NCBI RefSeq assembly: GCF_012103215.1
Contig: NZ_JAAVNE010000001.1
Coordinates: 1 to 64,000 of the forward strand
DNA: 64,000 nucleotides
Origin: Falsiroseomonas selenitidurans
GTDB taxonomy: Bacteria > Pseudomonadota > Alphaproteobacteria > Acetobacterales > Acetobacteraceae
Direction of reading: 5' to 3'
Shown: in pieces, positions 38,563 to 47,237 of the stretch
How the letters are laid out: every line of letters begins with the position of its first letter
Position numbering within the stretch: position 1 is the first letter of the stretch
Program-made: the position numbers and the translations under genes
Notes under the pieces: generated by a model
The model's input: only the letters and a program-made list of their open reading frames with translations
Database searches by the model: none
Told to the model about the DNA's origin: nothing

Positions 38563-39735
38563 TCAGCCCGCCTGCGCCACCGCCATCGCCGCCACCGCCT
38601 GCGCCACCGCCTCCGCCCGCGCCGCGTCCACGCTGTGCGGCCAGCGATCCTCCGGCGCGTGGAACCAGGGGTTGCTGCCGATCAGGGAGAGGTAGCGACC
38701 GCCGCGCTGCTCGATCTCATGCGCCTCGCCATTCGCCTTGCCGCCGGTCTCCGCCGCGATCGCCTCCGCCGGGTAGCCCGCCGCCGCCAGCCGCGCCGCC
38801 ATCGCCGGGGCCAGACCCGCGACATTGCTGCGCACCGTCAGCCGCGCATCCTCGGCCGCGCCCAGATTGGCGCCGAGGTGGATCACGAGGTGCGAATCGC
38901 GGGCCAGGGCCGGCTCCGCCGCGAAGGCGGCCCGGGCGCCGAAATGGCCCAGCTCATGCCCGCAACTCGCCAGCGCCACCACGCCGCGCGATCGCGGCGC
39001 GCCGGACAGGGCACGCAGCGCGGTCAGCCAGGCCAGGATGCCGCCGCCGCGCTCCGCCGTGCTGGTCCACCAGGAGGTGCGGGGCGTCAGCAGCACGAGC
39101 TTCGGCGCCGCGCCCGGCAGCGCCGCCCGCACCGAATCCGAGACATCCGGCGCCCGCACCCCCTGCACCACCAGCCGCGCGCGGGCGGCGGCGGCGGCAA
39201 GCGCCAGCAGCCGCGCCGCATCATGCCCGGCAAGCTGGAGCACCGGCGGGCCGAAGGGCCGGTCCTGGTCATGTGCGTTCAGCGGCGCCAGCCCGTCGGG
39301 CCGGGTGCGCAGCGCGATGACCAGGCCCTGGTGCCGGCTCTCCGCCCGGGCCCGGGCGAAGGGATTGCCCGGCAGGCTGGCCGCGCCCGGATGCATCTCC
39401 GCCACGCCGATGTCCGCCACGGAGCCGATCGGGCCGAGCGTGCCAACCACGCCTTCCGGCCCGGTCAGCCCGCCATCGAACAGCGGCAGCCCCTCCATCA
39501 CGCCCGCCTCGGTCTCGAGACGCGCGGCCCCGGGGATCAGCCGCTGGAAGGCGGTCGGCAGCAGCATGGCGGCGGCCCCGGCCTGCTCGGCCAGGCCGCA
39601 TAGCCAGCGCGCCGAGGCACGGTCCCCGGCACTGCCGGCGCGGCGCTCGCCGAAGGCGTCATAGGCGGCGAAGAAGGCGCCGGCGGGGAAGGTGGACGGA
39701 AGGTCCGGGGGCGCGGAAGCGGCGCGGGCGGTCAT
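38563..39735 (-). CDS. Peptidase M28-like protein with HELGH motif
   Basis: A 390-residue cytoplasmic protein. The overall plan (a recognition half, then LVVQGVRAP, a helix-rich middle, and a C-terminal WFHAPEDRWPHSVDAARA) resembles M28 aminopeptidases. The usual HxD and EE metal ligands are not where M28 has them: the first site reads TPRTSWWTST. Instead SCGHELGHFG at residues 258-266 provides HExxH, a zincin-like metal site. It may therefore be a divergent metallopeptidase or an inactive relative. Its ATG at 39735 overlaps the stop of the Bug protein gene (ATGA), so the two are coupled. Confidence 0.55.
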   Translation of the reverse strand: MTARAASAPPDLPSTFPAGAFFAAYDAFGERRAGSAGDRASARWLCGLAEQAGAAAMLLPTAFQRLIPGAARLETEAGVMEGLPLFDGGLTGPEGVVGTLGPIGSVADIGVAEMHPGAASLPGNPFARARAESRHQGLVIALRTRPDGLAPLNAHDQDRPFGPPVLQLAGHDAARLLALAAAAARARLVVQGVRAPDVSDSVRAALPGAAPKLVLLTPRTSWWTSTAERGGGILAWLTALRALSGAPRSRGVVALASCGHELGHFGARAAFAAEPALARDSHLVIHLGANLGAAEDARLTVRSNVAGLAPAMAARLAAAGYPAEAIAAETGGKANGEAHEIEQRGGRYLSLIGSNPWFHAPEDRWPHSVDAARAEAVAQAVAAMAVAQAG

Positions 39736-40706
39736 TCCACCCGCACGCCGGACAATGCCACCAGCCGCACCAGGCGCTGGTGCTCCTCCGGCCATTTCTC
39801 GGCATAGGCGGCCGGGGTGGGCGAGAGGATGATGGCCCCGCCGTCGCGGGTCAGCGCCTCGCGCAAGGCCGCGTCGCCCTCCACCGCCTGCTTCACCGCG
39901 GCGTGGAGGCGCGCCACCACCGCCGGCGGCAGGCCCTTCGGCCCGATGAGGGAGGAGATGCTGGTCACCACCGGCCCGCCTTGCACCACTTCGCCCAGCG
40001 TCGGCACGGCCGGCATCACCGGCATCCGCCCGCCGCCGCCGGTGATCAGCACGCGGATCAGACCGTCCTGCGCCCGAGGCACGGCGATGTTGCTGATCGC
40101 GAAGGACCAGTCCACCTCGCCCTGCTCCACCGCCAGCGCCGCCTGGTTGGCGCCGCGATACGGCACATGCACGCCCTGCGCGCCGATCAGCTTCAGCATG
40201 GCGGCCGCCGCCATGTGCGCCGGCGTGCCGACACCGCCCGAGCCGTAGCGCAACCCCTCCCGACTTTCCCGGCAGGCCGCGAGGAGCGCCGCCGCATCCC
40301 GCCAGGGCGCCGCCTGGCGCACGCACAGCACGGCCGGCTGCTCCGCAATCTGGGTGACCGGGGTGAAATCCTGTGCCCAATCATAGCCGGGATTGCGCTG
40401 CATGACGGCCTGGGTGATCGCCGTTCCGCCGCCCCAGAGCAGGGTGTAGCCATCCGGCTCCGCCCGCGCGACGGCCTGGGAGGCGATGAGCCCGCCGGCG
40501 CCGGCGCGGTTCTCGATCACCACCTGGCCACCCAGATGCTCCTGCGCGCGGGCCATCACCTGGCGCGCGACGGTGTCGGAGGATGAACCGGCGGCGAAGG
40601 GCACGATCACCCGCACCGGGCGGCGCGGCCAGTCCTGGCCCTGGGCGAGGGCCGGGCGCAGGGCGAGCAATCCAGGCGCGGCCAGCAGAAGCCTACGGCG
40701 CAGCAT
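39732..40706 (-). CDS. Tripartite tricarboxylate (Bug) family substrate-binding protein
   Basis: A 324-residue Bug/TctC-type periplasmic binding protein, the second of the window. The signal is MLRRRLLLAAPGLLALRP ending near ALAQG. The ligand loop VRVIVPFAAGSSSDTVARQ and VVIENRAGAGGL, then VHVPYRGANQA, are family-typical. No tctAB genes are near. It overlaps the start of the peptidase-like gene by 4 bases, so its ligand may be connected to that enzyme. The opposite side is the tRNA-Pro gene. Confidence 0.9.
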   Translation of the reverse strand: MLRRRLLLAAPGLLALRPALAQGQDWPRRPVRVIVPFAAGSSSDTVARQVMARAQEHLGGQVVIENRAGAGGLIASQAVARAEPDGYTLLWGGGTAITQAVMQRNPGYDWAQDFTPVTQIAEQPAVLCVRQAAPWRDAAALLAACRESREGLRYGSGGVGTPAHMAAAAMLKLIGAQGVHVPYRGANQAALAVEQGEVDWSFAISNIAVPRAQDGLIRVLITGGGGRMPVMPAVPTLGEVVQGGPVVTSISSLIGPKGLPPAVVARLHAAVKQAVEGDAALREALTRDGGAIILSPTPAAYAEKWPEEHQRLVRLVALSGVRVE

Positions 40707-40844
40707 GGCGGTTCCTCCGTGTTCTTGGGAGGAAGGCTAGGAGCCCGGGGCGCGCGGCGTCAACGCGATTGCGGAGCCGGCGGGGCAGGTGCCGGTCACG
40801 GCGGAAAGGTCGTGCCGCGGGAGAGGTCGGCCAGGGGATCCGGA

Positions 40845-40921
40845 TGGTCGGAGCGGCGGGATTCGAACCCACGACCCCCAGTCCCCCAGACTGATGCGCT
40901 ACCAGACTGCGCTACGCTCCG
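40845..40921 (-). tRNA. tRNA-Pro (GGG anticodon)
   Basis: The 77-base gene folds as a full cloverleaf on the reverse strand. The acceptor stem is CGGAGCG with CGCTCCG, the D arm GCGCAGTCTGGTAGCGC, and the T arm GTGGGTTCGAATCCC. The anticodon arm is TCAGT-CTGGGGG-ACTGG, so positions 34-36 are GGG, reading CCC and CCU proline codons. The discriminator base is A and the 3' CCA is encoded (40845-40847 on the forward strand as TGG). Confidence 0.96.
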
Positions 40922-40976
40922 ACTGCAAGGGCCATAGCATCGCCCCCTGCCCGGCGCCAACCCCCGGTGGCGGAAA

Positions 40977-41393
40977 TCAGCCGCGGGCGGCCAGCGCCCG
41001 CAGCTCATGCGCCAGGCGCTCCAGCGCGTCCAGCGCATCGCGCACGGGCTCCGGCGCCTCCGGCTCCTCCAGGTCGCCCAGCGGCAGTTCCGGCGCGCCG
41101 CCCTCCTCCAGCCCGCCTTCCCGCAGCAGGCGCTGGACGCCCTTGATGGTGTAGCCCTGGGTGTAGAGGAGGTCGGAGATGCGCTTCAGCAGCGCGATGT
41201 CCTCCGGCCGGTAGTACCGCCTTCCGCCGCCGCGCTTCAGCGGCTTCAGCTGCGGAAACTTCGTCTCCCAGAACCGCAGCACATGCTGCGGAATCTGCAG
41301 GTCGTCCGCCACCTCGCTGATGGTGCGGAAGGCGGTGGGCGCCTTGCGCGGCTTGCCGCGCGCGGCGTCGCCTTCCGGGCCGCCGTCACTCAT
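40977..41393 (-). CDS. MerR family transcriptional regulator
   Basis: A 138-residue regulator. The N-terminal winged helix is [21 protein letters not shown] followed by the [12 protein letters not shown] wing. The helix after it, [22 protein letters not shown], is the usual MerR dimer start. A low-complexity acidic tail replaces the ligand domain, so it may not bind a metal. This short type is found next to ihfA in alphaproteobacteria. It overlaps the ihfA stop by 4 bases. Confidence 0.9.
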   Translation of the reverse strand: MSDGGPEGDAARGKPRKAPTAFRTISEVADDLQIPQHVLRFWETKFPQLKPLKRGGGRRYYRPEDIALLKRISDLLYTQGYTIKGVQRLLREGGLEEGGAPELPLGDLEEPEAPEPVRDALDALERLAHELRALAARG

Positions 41394-41710
41394 GCGTCGT
41401 CATCGGCCGTTCGCCCGATGGCCAGGCCCGGGTTCAACCGTGCCTTGAGCACATGGGAGGGCCGGAAGGCCAGCACCTTGCGGGGCTGGATCGGCACCTC
41501 CACCCCGGTCTTCGGGTTGCGGCCGACCCGCCTGCCCTTCTGCCGCACGACGAAGGAGCCGAAGGCGGAGATCTTCACCGCCTCCCCGGCTTCCAGCGCC
41601 GCGGACATGCGCTCCAGCACCGTCTCCAGCAGCTCCGCGCTCTCGTTCCGGGAAAGGCCGACCTGCGCGTAGATCGCTTCCGCCAGGTTTGCCCGTGTGA
41701 TCGTCGTCAT
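41390..41710 (-). CDS. ihfA: Integration host factor subunit alpha
   Basis: A 106-residue DNA-bending protein of the HU/IHF family. The N-terminal helices [19 protein letters not shown] and the arm region [17 protein letters not shown] with the DNA-intercalating Pro in IPQ-like VPIQP are visible. The sequence context next to merR is the IhfA rather than the IhfB locus. It bends DNA at promoters, replication origins and recombination sites together with IhfB. A 138-base spacer from fabH lies upstream; a TTGACG in it (reverse strand) may belong to its own promoter. Confidence 0.93.
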   Translation of the reverse strand: MTTITRANLAEAIYAQVGLSRNESAELLETVLERMSAALEAGEAVKISAFGSFVVRQKGRRVGRNPKTGVEVPIQPRKVLAFRPSHVLKARLNPGLAIGRTADDDA

Positions 41711-41848
41711 GCCCGAACAGGTCCTTGCAACCCCTTCAAGTCACAACAAAGCCGGGTTCCTGGAGGGTCGTCAACCTTGCGTGTTTGACAGTTGTGGCGG
41801 TGGCTTCGCTGTACAACTCAGCGACGCCGTCCAAACCCTTGGAAAGGA

Positions 41849-42835
41849 TCAGAAGCGGGCGAGCGCGGCGCCCCAGGTCAGCCCGCCACCGATGGCTTCC
41901 ATCAGCACCAGATCGCCCTCCGCTATGCGCCCGTCCCGCGTCGCCTCGGCCAGCGCCAGCGGGATGGAGGCGGCGGAGGTGTTGGCGTGCCGATCCACGG
42001 TCACCACCACGCGGTCCATCGGCAGGTGCAGCTTGCGGCCCATCGCCTCGATGATGCGGATATTGGCCTGGTGCGGCACCAGCCAGGCGACGGCGTCATG
42101 GTCCAGCCCATGCGCCGCCAGCGCCTCGTCCACCGCCGCGGCCAGCTTGGTGACGGCGTGCTTGAACACCTCCCGTCCCGCCATCCGCACCACCCCGGTG
42201 CCGCCGGTGGACCCCGCCCCGCCATCGACCTGCAGGATGTCGCCATGCCGTCCATCGGCGTGCAGATGGGTCGACAGCAGGCCGCGCGACGTCTCCGCCT
42301 CCGTCGCCACGCGCAGGAACAGGGCGCCGGCGCCGTCGCCGAACAGCACGCAGGTGCCGCGGTCCGACCAGTCCAGGATGCGGGAGTAGATCTCCGTCCC
42401 CACCACCAGGATGCCGCGCGCCTGGCCGGTGCGCAGCATCGCGTCGGCGATGGAAAGGGCATAGATGAAGCCGGTGCAGGCGGCGGCGATGTCGAAGGCG
42501 AAGCCCTGCGTCACGCCCAGCGCGCCCTGGATGCGCGCGGCGGTGGAGGGGAAGGCGCTGTCCGGCGTGGCGGTGGCGACGATCACCGCATCGACATCGG
42601 CCGCACCCGCCCCGGCCTGGGCCAGCGCCGCGCGGCAGGCGGCCGCCCCCATGGCGGAAGCGGTCTCGCCCGGCGCGGCGAAGTGGCGGCGACGGATGCC
42701 GGTGCGCTCGACGATCCAGCTATCCGTGGTGTCGAGGCCCTTCTCCGCCGCCAGCTCGTCATTGCTGACGGAACGCGCCGGCAGGTAGCCGCCGGTGCCG
42801 GCGATGAAGCCGCGAAGGGGCCGGCCTTGGGACAT
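41849..42835 (-). CDS. fabH: 3-oxoacyl-ACP synthase III
   Basis: A 328-residue ketoacyl synthase III that starts fatty-acid synthesis by condensing acetyl-CoA with malonyl-ACP. The catalytic triad is the Cys in DIAAACTGFIYAL, the His in LVPHQANIRI and the Asn in RHANTSAASI. ATG 42835 (MSQGRPLRGF) gives the standard length. It follows plsX by 11 bases, in the conserved rpmF-plsX-fabH block. Confidence 0.96.
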   Translation of the reverse strand: MSQGRPLRGFIAGTGGYLPARSVSNDELAAEKGLDTTDSWIVERTGIRRRHFAAPGETASAMGAAACRAALAQAGAGAADVDAVIVATATPDSAFPSTAARIQGALGVTQGFAFDIAAACTGFIYALSIADAMLRTGQARGILVVGTEIYSRILDWSDRGTCVLFGDGAGALFLRVATEAETSRGLLSTHLHADGRHGDILQVDGGAGSTGGTGVVRMAGREVFKHAVTKLAAAVDEALAAHGLDHDAVAWLVPHQANIRIIEAMGRKLHLPMDRVVVTVDRHANTSAASIPLALAEATRDGRIAEGDLVLMEAIGGGLTWGAALARF

Positions 42836-42846
42836 TCCGGGAAACC

Positions 42847-43923
42847 TCAGCGCGGTGTGGCGGCAAGCCGTGGGGTGGGGCTGGGCAGCAGCGCCAAGCC
42901 TTCCCGGATCCGGTCGTTGAAGCGATGCGTCACCATGTCCATCGCGACGTCCATGGCATGGGCGAAGCCGATGGCGTCGGTGCCGCCATGGCTCTTCACC
43001 ACCACGCCGTTCAGGCCGATGAGCACGGCGCCATTGTAGCGCCGCGGGTCCATCCATTCACGCAGCCGGTCCAGCGCCGGGCGCGCCAGCAGGTAGCCCA
43101 GCCGCGCCGGGATGGAGCTGGTGAAGACCTGGCGCAGCAGGTCGCGCATCAGCTTCAACGCGCCCTCCCCGGTCTTCAGTGCCACATTGCCGGTGAAGCC
43201 GTCGGTCACGATCACGTCCACCGTGCCGGCGGCAATGTCGTGGCCTTCGACGAAGCCGCGGAAATTCGCGCCGAGATGGCTGTCGCGCAGGGTCTCCGCC
43301 GCCAGCCGTACCCGCTCATCGCCCTTCAACTCCTCGGAGCCGACATTGAGCAGGCCGAGCGTCGGGTTGGTCAGCCCCAGCACGGCGCGCGCGAAGGCAT
43401 CGCCCATGATGGCGAACTCGATCAGGTTGCGCGCATCGGTCTGCAGGTTGGCCCCGAGATCCAGCATCACCACGTCGCCGCGCGCGGAGGGCCCGATGGC
43501 GGCCAGCGCCGGCCGGTCGATCTCCGGCAGCGTCTTCACCACGATCTTGGCCAGCGCCATCAGCGCGCCGGTATTGCCGGCGGACACCACGCCCGAGGCT
43601 TCGCCCTGCGCCACCGCGTCGATCGCGACCCGCATGGAGGAACCGCGCACGCGCAGTGCCGCCGTCGGCTTCATGTCGCCCGGTATCGCCTCCGGCGCAT
43701 GGCGCAGGCTGCAGGCCTTGGCCGCGCGCGGCCGGCGTGCCAGCAGCGCCCCCACCCGGACCTCGTCGCCCGCCAGCAGGAAGCGGGCACCGGGATGGCG
43801 TTCCGCCGCGAGCTCGATCCCGTCGAGGATGGATTCCGGGGCATGGTCGCCACCCATGGCATCGATCGCCAGGGCGAATTCGCATGGCCCGCGCCCTGCC
43901 GGGCTTTTGCCCATCACGTTCAA
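42847..43923 (-). CDS. plsX: Phosphate acyltransferase PlsX
   Basis: A 358-residue acyl-ACP:phosphate acyltransferase that makes acyl phosphate for phospholipid synthesis. AIDAMGGDHAPESILDG near residue 20 is the family signature, and VSAGNTGALMALAKIV and GFTGNVALKTGEG are conserved. The ATG gives a short non-conserved leader of about 17 residues. It lies 37 bases after rpmF and 11 bases before fabH. Confidence 0.96.
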   Translation of the reverse strand: MNVMGKSPAGRGPCEFALAIDAMGGDHAPESILDGIELAAERHPGARFLLAGDEVRVGALLARRPRAAKACSLRHAPEAIPGDMKPTAALRVRGSSMRVAIDAVAQGEASGVVSAGNTGALMALAKIVVKTLPEIDRPALAAIGPSARGDVVMLDLGANLQTDARNLIEFAIMGDAFARAVLGLTNPTLGLLNVGSEELKGDERVRLAAETLRDSHLGANFRGFVEGHDIAAGTVDVIVTDGFTGNVALKTGEGALKLMRDLLRQVFTSSIPARLGYLLARPALDRLREWMDPRRYNGAVLIGLNGVVVKSHGGTDAIGFAHAMDVAMDMVTHRFNDRIREGLALLPSPTPRLAATPR

Positions 43924-43960
43924 AGACTGCGCCGCATGGGCAGACGCCCTCTTCCGCGGG

Positions 43961-44161
43961 TCAGACGCGCACGACGCCCTTGGCCTTGTCGGCCGCCATC
44001 ACCTCACGGCCGTCATAATGGCCGCAATGCGAGCAGACATGGTGCGGGCGCTTCAACTCGCCGCAATTCGAGCATTCGATATGCGCGGAGGCGGTCAGAG
44101 CCTGATGGCTCCGGCGCATGCCGGCGCGGGAGGGCGAAACCTTTTTCTTCGGAACGGCCAT
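43961..44161 (-). CDS. rpmF: 50S ribosomal protein L32
   Basis: A 66-residue L32. The N-terminus [20 protein letters not shown] is the family's, and four Cys in ECSNCGE and VCSHCGHY form a zinc ribbon. The full set of four cysteines means it is the zinc-binding form. It is the first gene of the rpmF-plsX-fabH block. The 129-base spacer upstream should hold its promoter. Confidence 0.97.
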   Translation of the reverse strand: MAVPKKKVSPSRAGMRRSHQALTASAHIECSNCGELKRPHHVCSHCGHYDGREVMAADKAKGVVRV

Positions 44162-44290
44162 GGTGCCGAGCCTTTCTCGTCAACAAGCTGCAATATCAGC
44201 GGAGCCGCGGGCATTAGCACCGCGCGGCCCCACGGCGCAAGGCATGCGCAAACCGGGCCAAGCCCTGCGCAAGCGGGCCTCGCCCCCCGC

Positions 44291-44827
44291 TCAGTTCCGC
44301 TTCAGGCGGGCCAGTGCGGCAAAGGGATTCGGTCGCTCGGGGGGCGTATCGGCCAAATCGGCCTCCGGCTCAAGCGCCCCGGCCGAGGGATCGACCAGAT
44401 CGGGCGGAATCGCCGCATCCGGCGCCCTGGGATAGGGATCCATCGCCAGGGCAAGCTGTTCCGCCACCACCTCCCCCAGATCCACCATCCCGCCCTCGGT
44501 CTCGATCTCGTCGGGGCTGTCCGGGTTGTCGTCCGTCGCGGGGGTGCCTTCCGGCAGCAGCAGCAGGTCAAGCGGCGCCAACACGGCCTGCGGCACCGGC
44601 TCCAGCGTCACCACGCATTCCTGCACCACCTCAGCCTCCAGCGTCCCGGTCAGGCGGGTGGTGCCGTCGGTGGCCGGCACCAGCAGCAGCCGCGCCTCCA
44701 GCCGCGCCACGGCGGGAATGCTGAAGCGCCGCGCCAGGGCGGCGCATTCGGCCGGGCCGGCGCGCAGCTCGACGCGGCGCGGCGCCTCGCCGCCCAGGCG
44801 ATGCGGGCGGGAGAATTCGGGGCTCAT
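44291..44827 (-). CDS. YceD/DUF177 family protein
   Basis: A 178-residue DUF177 protein. The family core is LEAEVVQECVVTLEPVPQAV with the conserved Cys and Pro, and the acidic segment with DLGEVVAEQLALAMDPYPRAP. Bacterial relatives beside rpmF are linked to 23S rRNA maturation in plants and bacteria. The C-terminus is NPFAALARLKRN, the usual ending. Its stop is 129 bases before rpmF, and its start overlaps the Cbp3-like gene by 4 bases. Confidence 0.9.
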   Translation of the reverse strand: MSPEFSRPHRLGGEAPRRVELRAGPAECAALARRFSIPAVARLEARLLLVPATDGTTRLTGTLEAEVVQECVVTLEPVPQAVLAPLDLLLLPEGTPATDDNPDSPDEIETEGGMVDLGEVVAEQLALAMDPYPRAPDAAIPPDLVDPSAGALEPEADLADTPPERPNPFAALARLKRN

Positions 44828-45369
44828 GCGGCAAGTTGCTCCGGGAAACGCACCTGGCCTCGGCGCAGCGCGGCCACATCCTGCGCCGACAGGGTCCGGT
44901 CAAGCGCGATGGCGAGCCCGGCCAGCCGCTCCGCCGCGCCGGGCGGCGGCGCCTCGCCGCGCCAGATGTTGCGCGCCAGCGCGGCGGCCAGCGCGGCGGC
45001 ATCCGCCGCGTCCAGCGCCGATTCGTAGGCTGCGGCGCGGCCATGGAAGGCTTCCCACATGCGCTTCACGCGCTTGCCCACCACCAGATCGCCGACACCC
45101 ATCTCCCGCAGGTTCACGTCCATGTCGGCGAACATCGCGTCGAACACCGCCTGCGCCAGCTTCGGCCCGGCCGGGTCGGCATCGCGCCGCAGCCGCCGGA
45201 TCAGCAGCGCCACATGCAGCGAGACCAGATCGAATCGCCCGTCCAGCGTGTCCGGCACGCCGAGACCGCCGAAGAAGCCCGGCTGGCGCGACGCCGAGAC
45301 CGCCGCCGTATACAGCGCGAAGCCGGCCCGCTCATGCGGCCGCCGCCCCAGAAGGCCCAGCAGGCCCAT
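44824..45369 (-). CDS. Cbp3-like ubiquinol-cytochrome c chaperone family protein
   Basis: A 181-residue protein of the ubiquinol-cytochrome c chaperone family. Characteristic stretches are FDLVSLHVALLIRRLRRD, VFDAMFADMDVNLREMGVGD and KRVKRMWEAFHGRAAAY. In mitochondria Cbp3 helps translate and fold cytochrome b. In bacteria it is presumed to assist bc1 complex assembly. Its place next to yceD and rpmF is typical for alphaproteobacteria. It overlaps the yceD start (ATGA). Confidence 0.88.
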   Translation of the reverse strand: MGLLGLLGRRPHERAGFALYTAAVSASRQPGFFGGLGVPDTLDGRFDLVSLHVALLIRRLRRDADPAGPKLAQAVFDAMFADMDVNLREMGVGDLVVGKRVKRMWEAFHGRAAAYESALDAADAAALAAALARNIWRGEAPPPGAAERLAGLAIALDRTLSAQDVAALRRGQVRFPEQLAA

Positions 45370-45461
45370 CGAAAGACTCCTCCCTCGCCATCCCGCCGCC
45401 CCGGGCCGCGGCCGTTGACCGCAACCCGCCGGGGTGGCATTGCCGGCACATGGAGCGCCCC

Positions 45462-46028
45462 ATGCACCCGGTCAACATGCCTCGGCCCACACGCATCTCC
45501 CGGGCGCCTGCGACGCCGGTCCGCACGGCGCTGGCGCTCGCCGCCCTGCTCGCCGCCGGCGGCTGTTCCTGGCTGCCCTCGGTGCCCGGCGCCGGGCTGT
45601 TCGAAAGCCCGCGCCAGCTGCGCGGTCATGCGGTGGAGGAGGAGGCACTGGCGCAGATCACGCCCGGCGTCAGCTCCCGCGCCGATGTCGAGACGCTGCT
45701 CGGCTCGCCCTCCGCCACCGGCACCTTCGACAGCAATGTCTGGTACTACATGAGCAGCGTCACCCGGCAGCGCCCGGCACAGACGCTGCAGGTGGAGGAA
45801 CAGCGCGTCGTCGCCGTCACCTTCACCGCCAATGGCACGGTGGAGGACATCCGCCGCTTCGGGCCGGAGGATGCGCGCCCGGTGCAGGTGGTGCAGCGCA
45901 TCACCCCGGCCCCGGGCAATGACCGCACCCTGCTGCAGCAGCTGTTCGGCAATATCGGCCGCCTGGCGCCCGGCGTGGGCGGCCAGACCAATACCGGCCC
46001 CGGCGCGCCCTCCCCCACCACCCGCTGA
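45462..46028 (+). CDS. bamE: Outer membrane assembly lipoprotein BamE
   Basis: A 188-residue lipoprotein. The signal ends in the lipobox LAAGGC, giving an acylated Cys. The BamE fold follows with QITPGVSSRADVETLLGSPSATG and WYYMSSV. A C-terminal 60-residue Pro/Thr-rich extension beyond the BamE core is longer than in E. coli. The start is ATG 45462, with GGAG 6 bases upstream; ATG at 45450 and 45477 are alternatives. It takes part in inserting beta-barrel proteins. It is divergent from the Cbp3-like gene and its stop directly abuts the stop of the convergent MFS gene. Confidence 0.93.
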   Translation: MHPVNMPRPTRISRAPATPVRTALALAALLAAGGCSWLPSVPGAGLFESPRQLRGHAVEEEALAQITPGVSSRADVETLLGSPSATGTFDSNVWYYMSSVTRQRPAQTLQVEEQRVVAVTFTANGTVEDIRRFGPEDARPVQVVQRITPAPGNDRTLLQQLFGNIGRLAPGVGGQTNTGPGAPSPTTR

Positions 46029-47237
46029 TCAGGCGGGGCGCGCGACCGCCGGGCGCAGGAACAGGGTCAGCCCCAGGGCGAAGGCCAGCGCCGGCAGGAC
46101 CAGCAGGTTCAGCGGCACCCAGCCGGCGCCGGCATGGATGGCGCCGGAGCCCAACGCCGTGCAGGCGACGGTGCCGAAGACGATGAAGTCATTCGCCGTC
46201 TGCGCCTTCACCCGCTCCTCCGGCGCATGGGATTCGCCCAGCATGGTGGTGGCGCCGGTGAACATGAAGTTCCAGCCCAGCCCCAGCAGCACCAGCGCGG
46301 CAACGAAATGGCCGAAGCTCTCACCATCCACCGCCACGGCGACGCAGAGCGCGTTCAGCACGATGCCGGCGGTGATGATCTGGCGGGCGCCGAAGCGGGC
46401 GATCAGCCGCCCGGTGAAGAAGCCAGGCGCGAACATCGCCACCGCATGCGCCTGGATCACCGTGGCGCTGGCGCCGACACCGAAGCCGCAGGCCATCATC
46501 TCCAGCGGGGTCGAGGTCATCAGCAGGTTCATCACGCCATAGCCCATCGCGGCGGTGCCGGCGGCGGCCAGGAAGGCGGGGCGGCGCAGGATGCGCGCCA
46601 GCGGCACCGCCACCTTCGGCCGCGGCGGCGGCGGCGGCAGGCGCACCTGGGTCAGCAGCACCGCACAGAGAATCGGCAGCACCGCCAGCGCGAGGTAGGT
46701 GCCGAGGAAGAGGAAGGGCGCGAACAGATCCTTGCTGTGCTTCACCAGTTCCGGCCCGAAGATCGCCGCCAGCACCCCGCCGGCCATGACCAGCGAGATG
46801 GCGCGCGGCCGATAGGCCGGGGAGGCCACCTCGGCGGCGGCGAAACGGTAGTGCTGGGCGATGCCGAAGCCGATGCCGGCGGGCAGCGCGCCCAGCGTGT
46901 AGACCCAGAAATCCCCCATCCAGATGCCCAGCGCGAAGGTCAGCGCGCCGCAGAAGGAGCCCGCCGCCCCCATCAGGAAGCCGACGCGCCGGCCCAGCCG
47001 GGCGAAGATGATGCCGGCGGGGATGGAGGCGGCCATGGTCGCCACCATCTGCAGCGCCAGCGGCAGTGTGGCCAGCGCCTTGTCGCTGGCCAGGCTGTAG
47101 CCGACCAGCGCCCCCATCGCGACCTGGCCGACCACCGAGGCGTTCATCAGCGCCTGGCAGAAGAACAGCAGCCGCACATCACGCTTCATGGCGCGCTCGG
47201 CGCCGCCCAGGGTCTCTTGCACCTTGGTATCGGGCAT
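46029..47237 (-). CDS. MFS transporter
   Basis: A 402-residue major facilitator with twelve hydrophobic segments. Motif A-like GIIFARLGRRVGFLMG lies between helices 2 and 3, and a hydrophilic central loop with five consecutive prolines (LPPPPPRP) separates the two halves. The export or import substrate is unknown. Its ATG shares one base with the thiL stop (TGATG), so it is coupled to the riboflavin/thiamine operon, and a vitamin or nucleotide role is possible. Its TGA abuts the bamE TGA (TGATCA). Confidence 0.85.
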   Translation of the reverse strand: MPDTKVQETLGGAERAMKRDVRLLFFCQALMNASVVGQVAMGALVGYSLASDKALATLPLALQMVATMAASIPAGIIFARLGRRVGFLMGAAGSFCGALTFALGIWMGDFWVYTLGALPAGIGFGIAQHYRFAAAEVASPAYRPRAISLVMAGGVLAAIFGPELVKHSKDLFAPFLFLGTYLALAVLPILCAVLLTQVRLPPPPPRPKVAVPLARILRRPAFLAAAGTAAMGYGVMNLLMTSTPLEMMACGFGVGASATVIQAHAVAMFAPGFFTGRLIARFGARQIITAGIVLNALCVAVAVDGESFGHFVAALVLLGLGWNFMFTGATTMLGESHAPEERVKAQTANDFIVFGTVACTALGSGAIHAGAGWVPLNLLVLPALAFALGLTLFLRPAVARPA

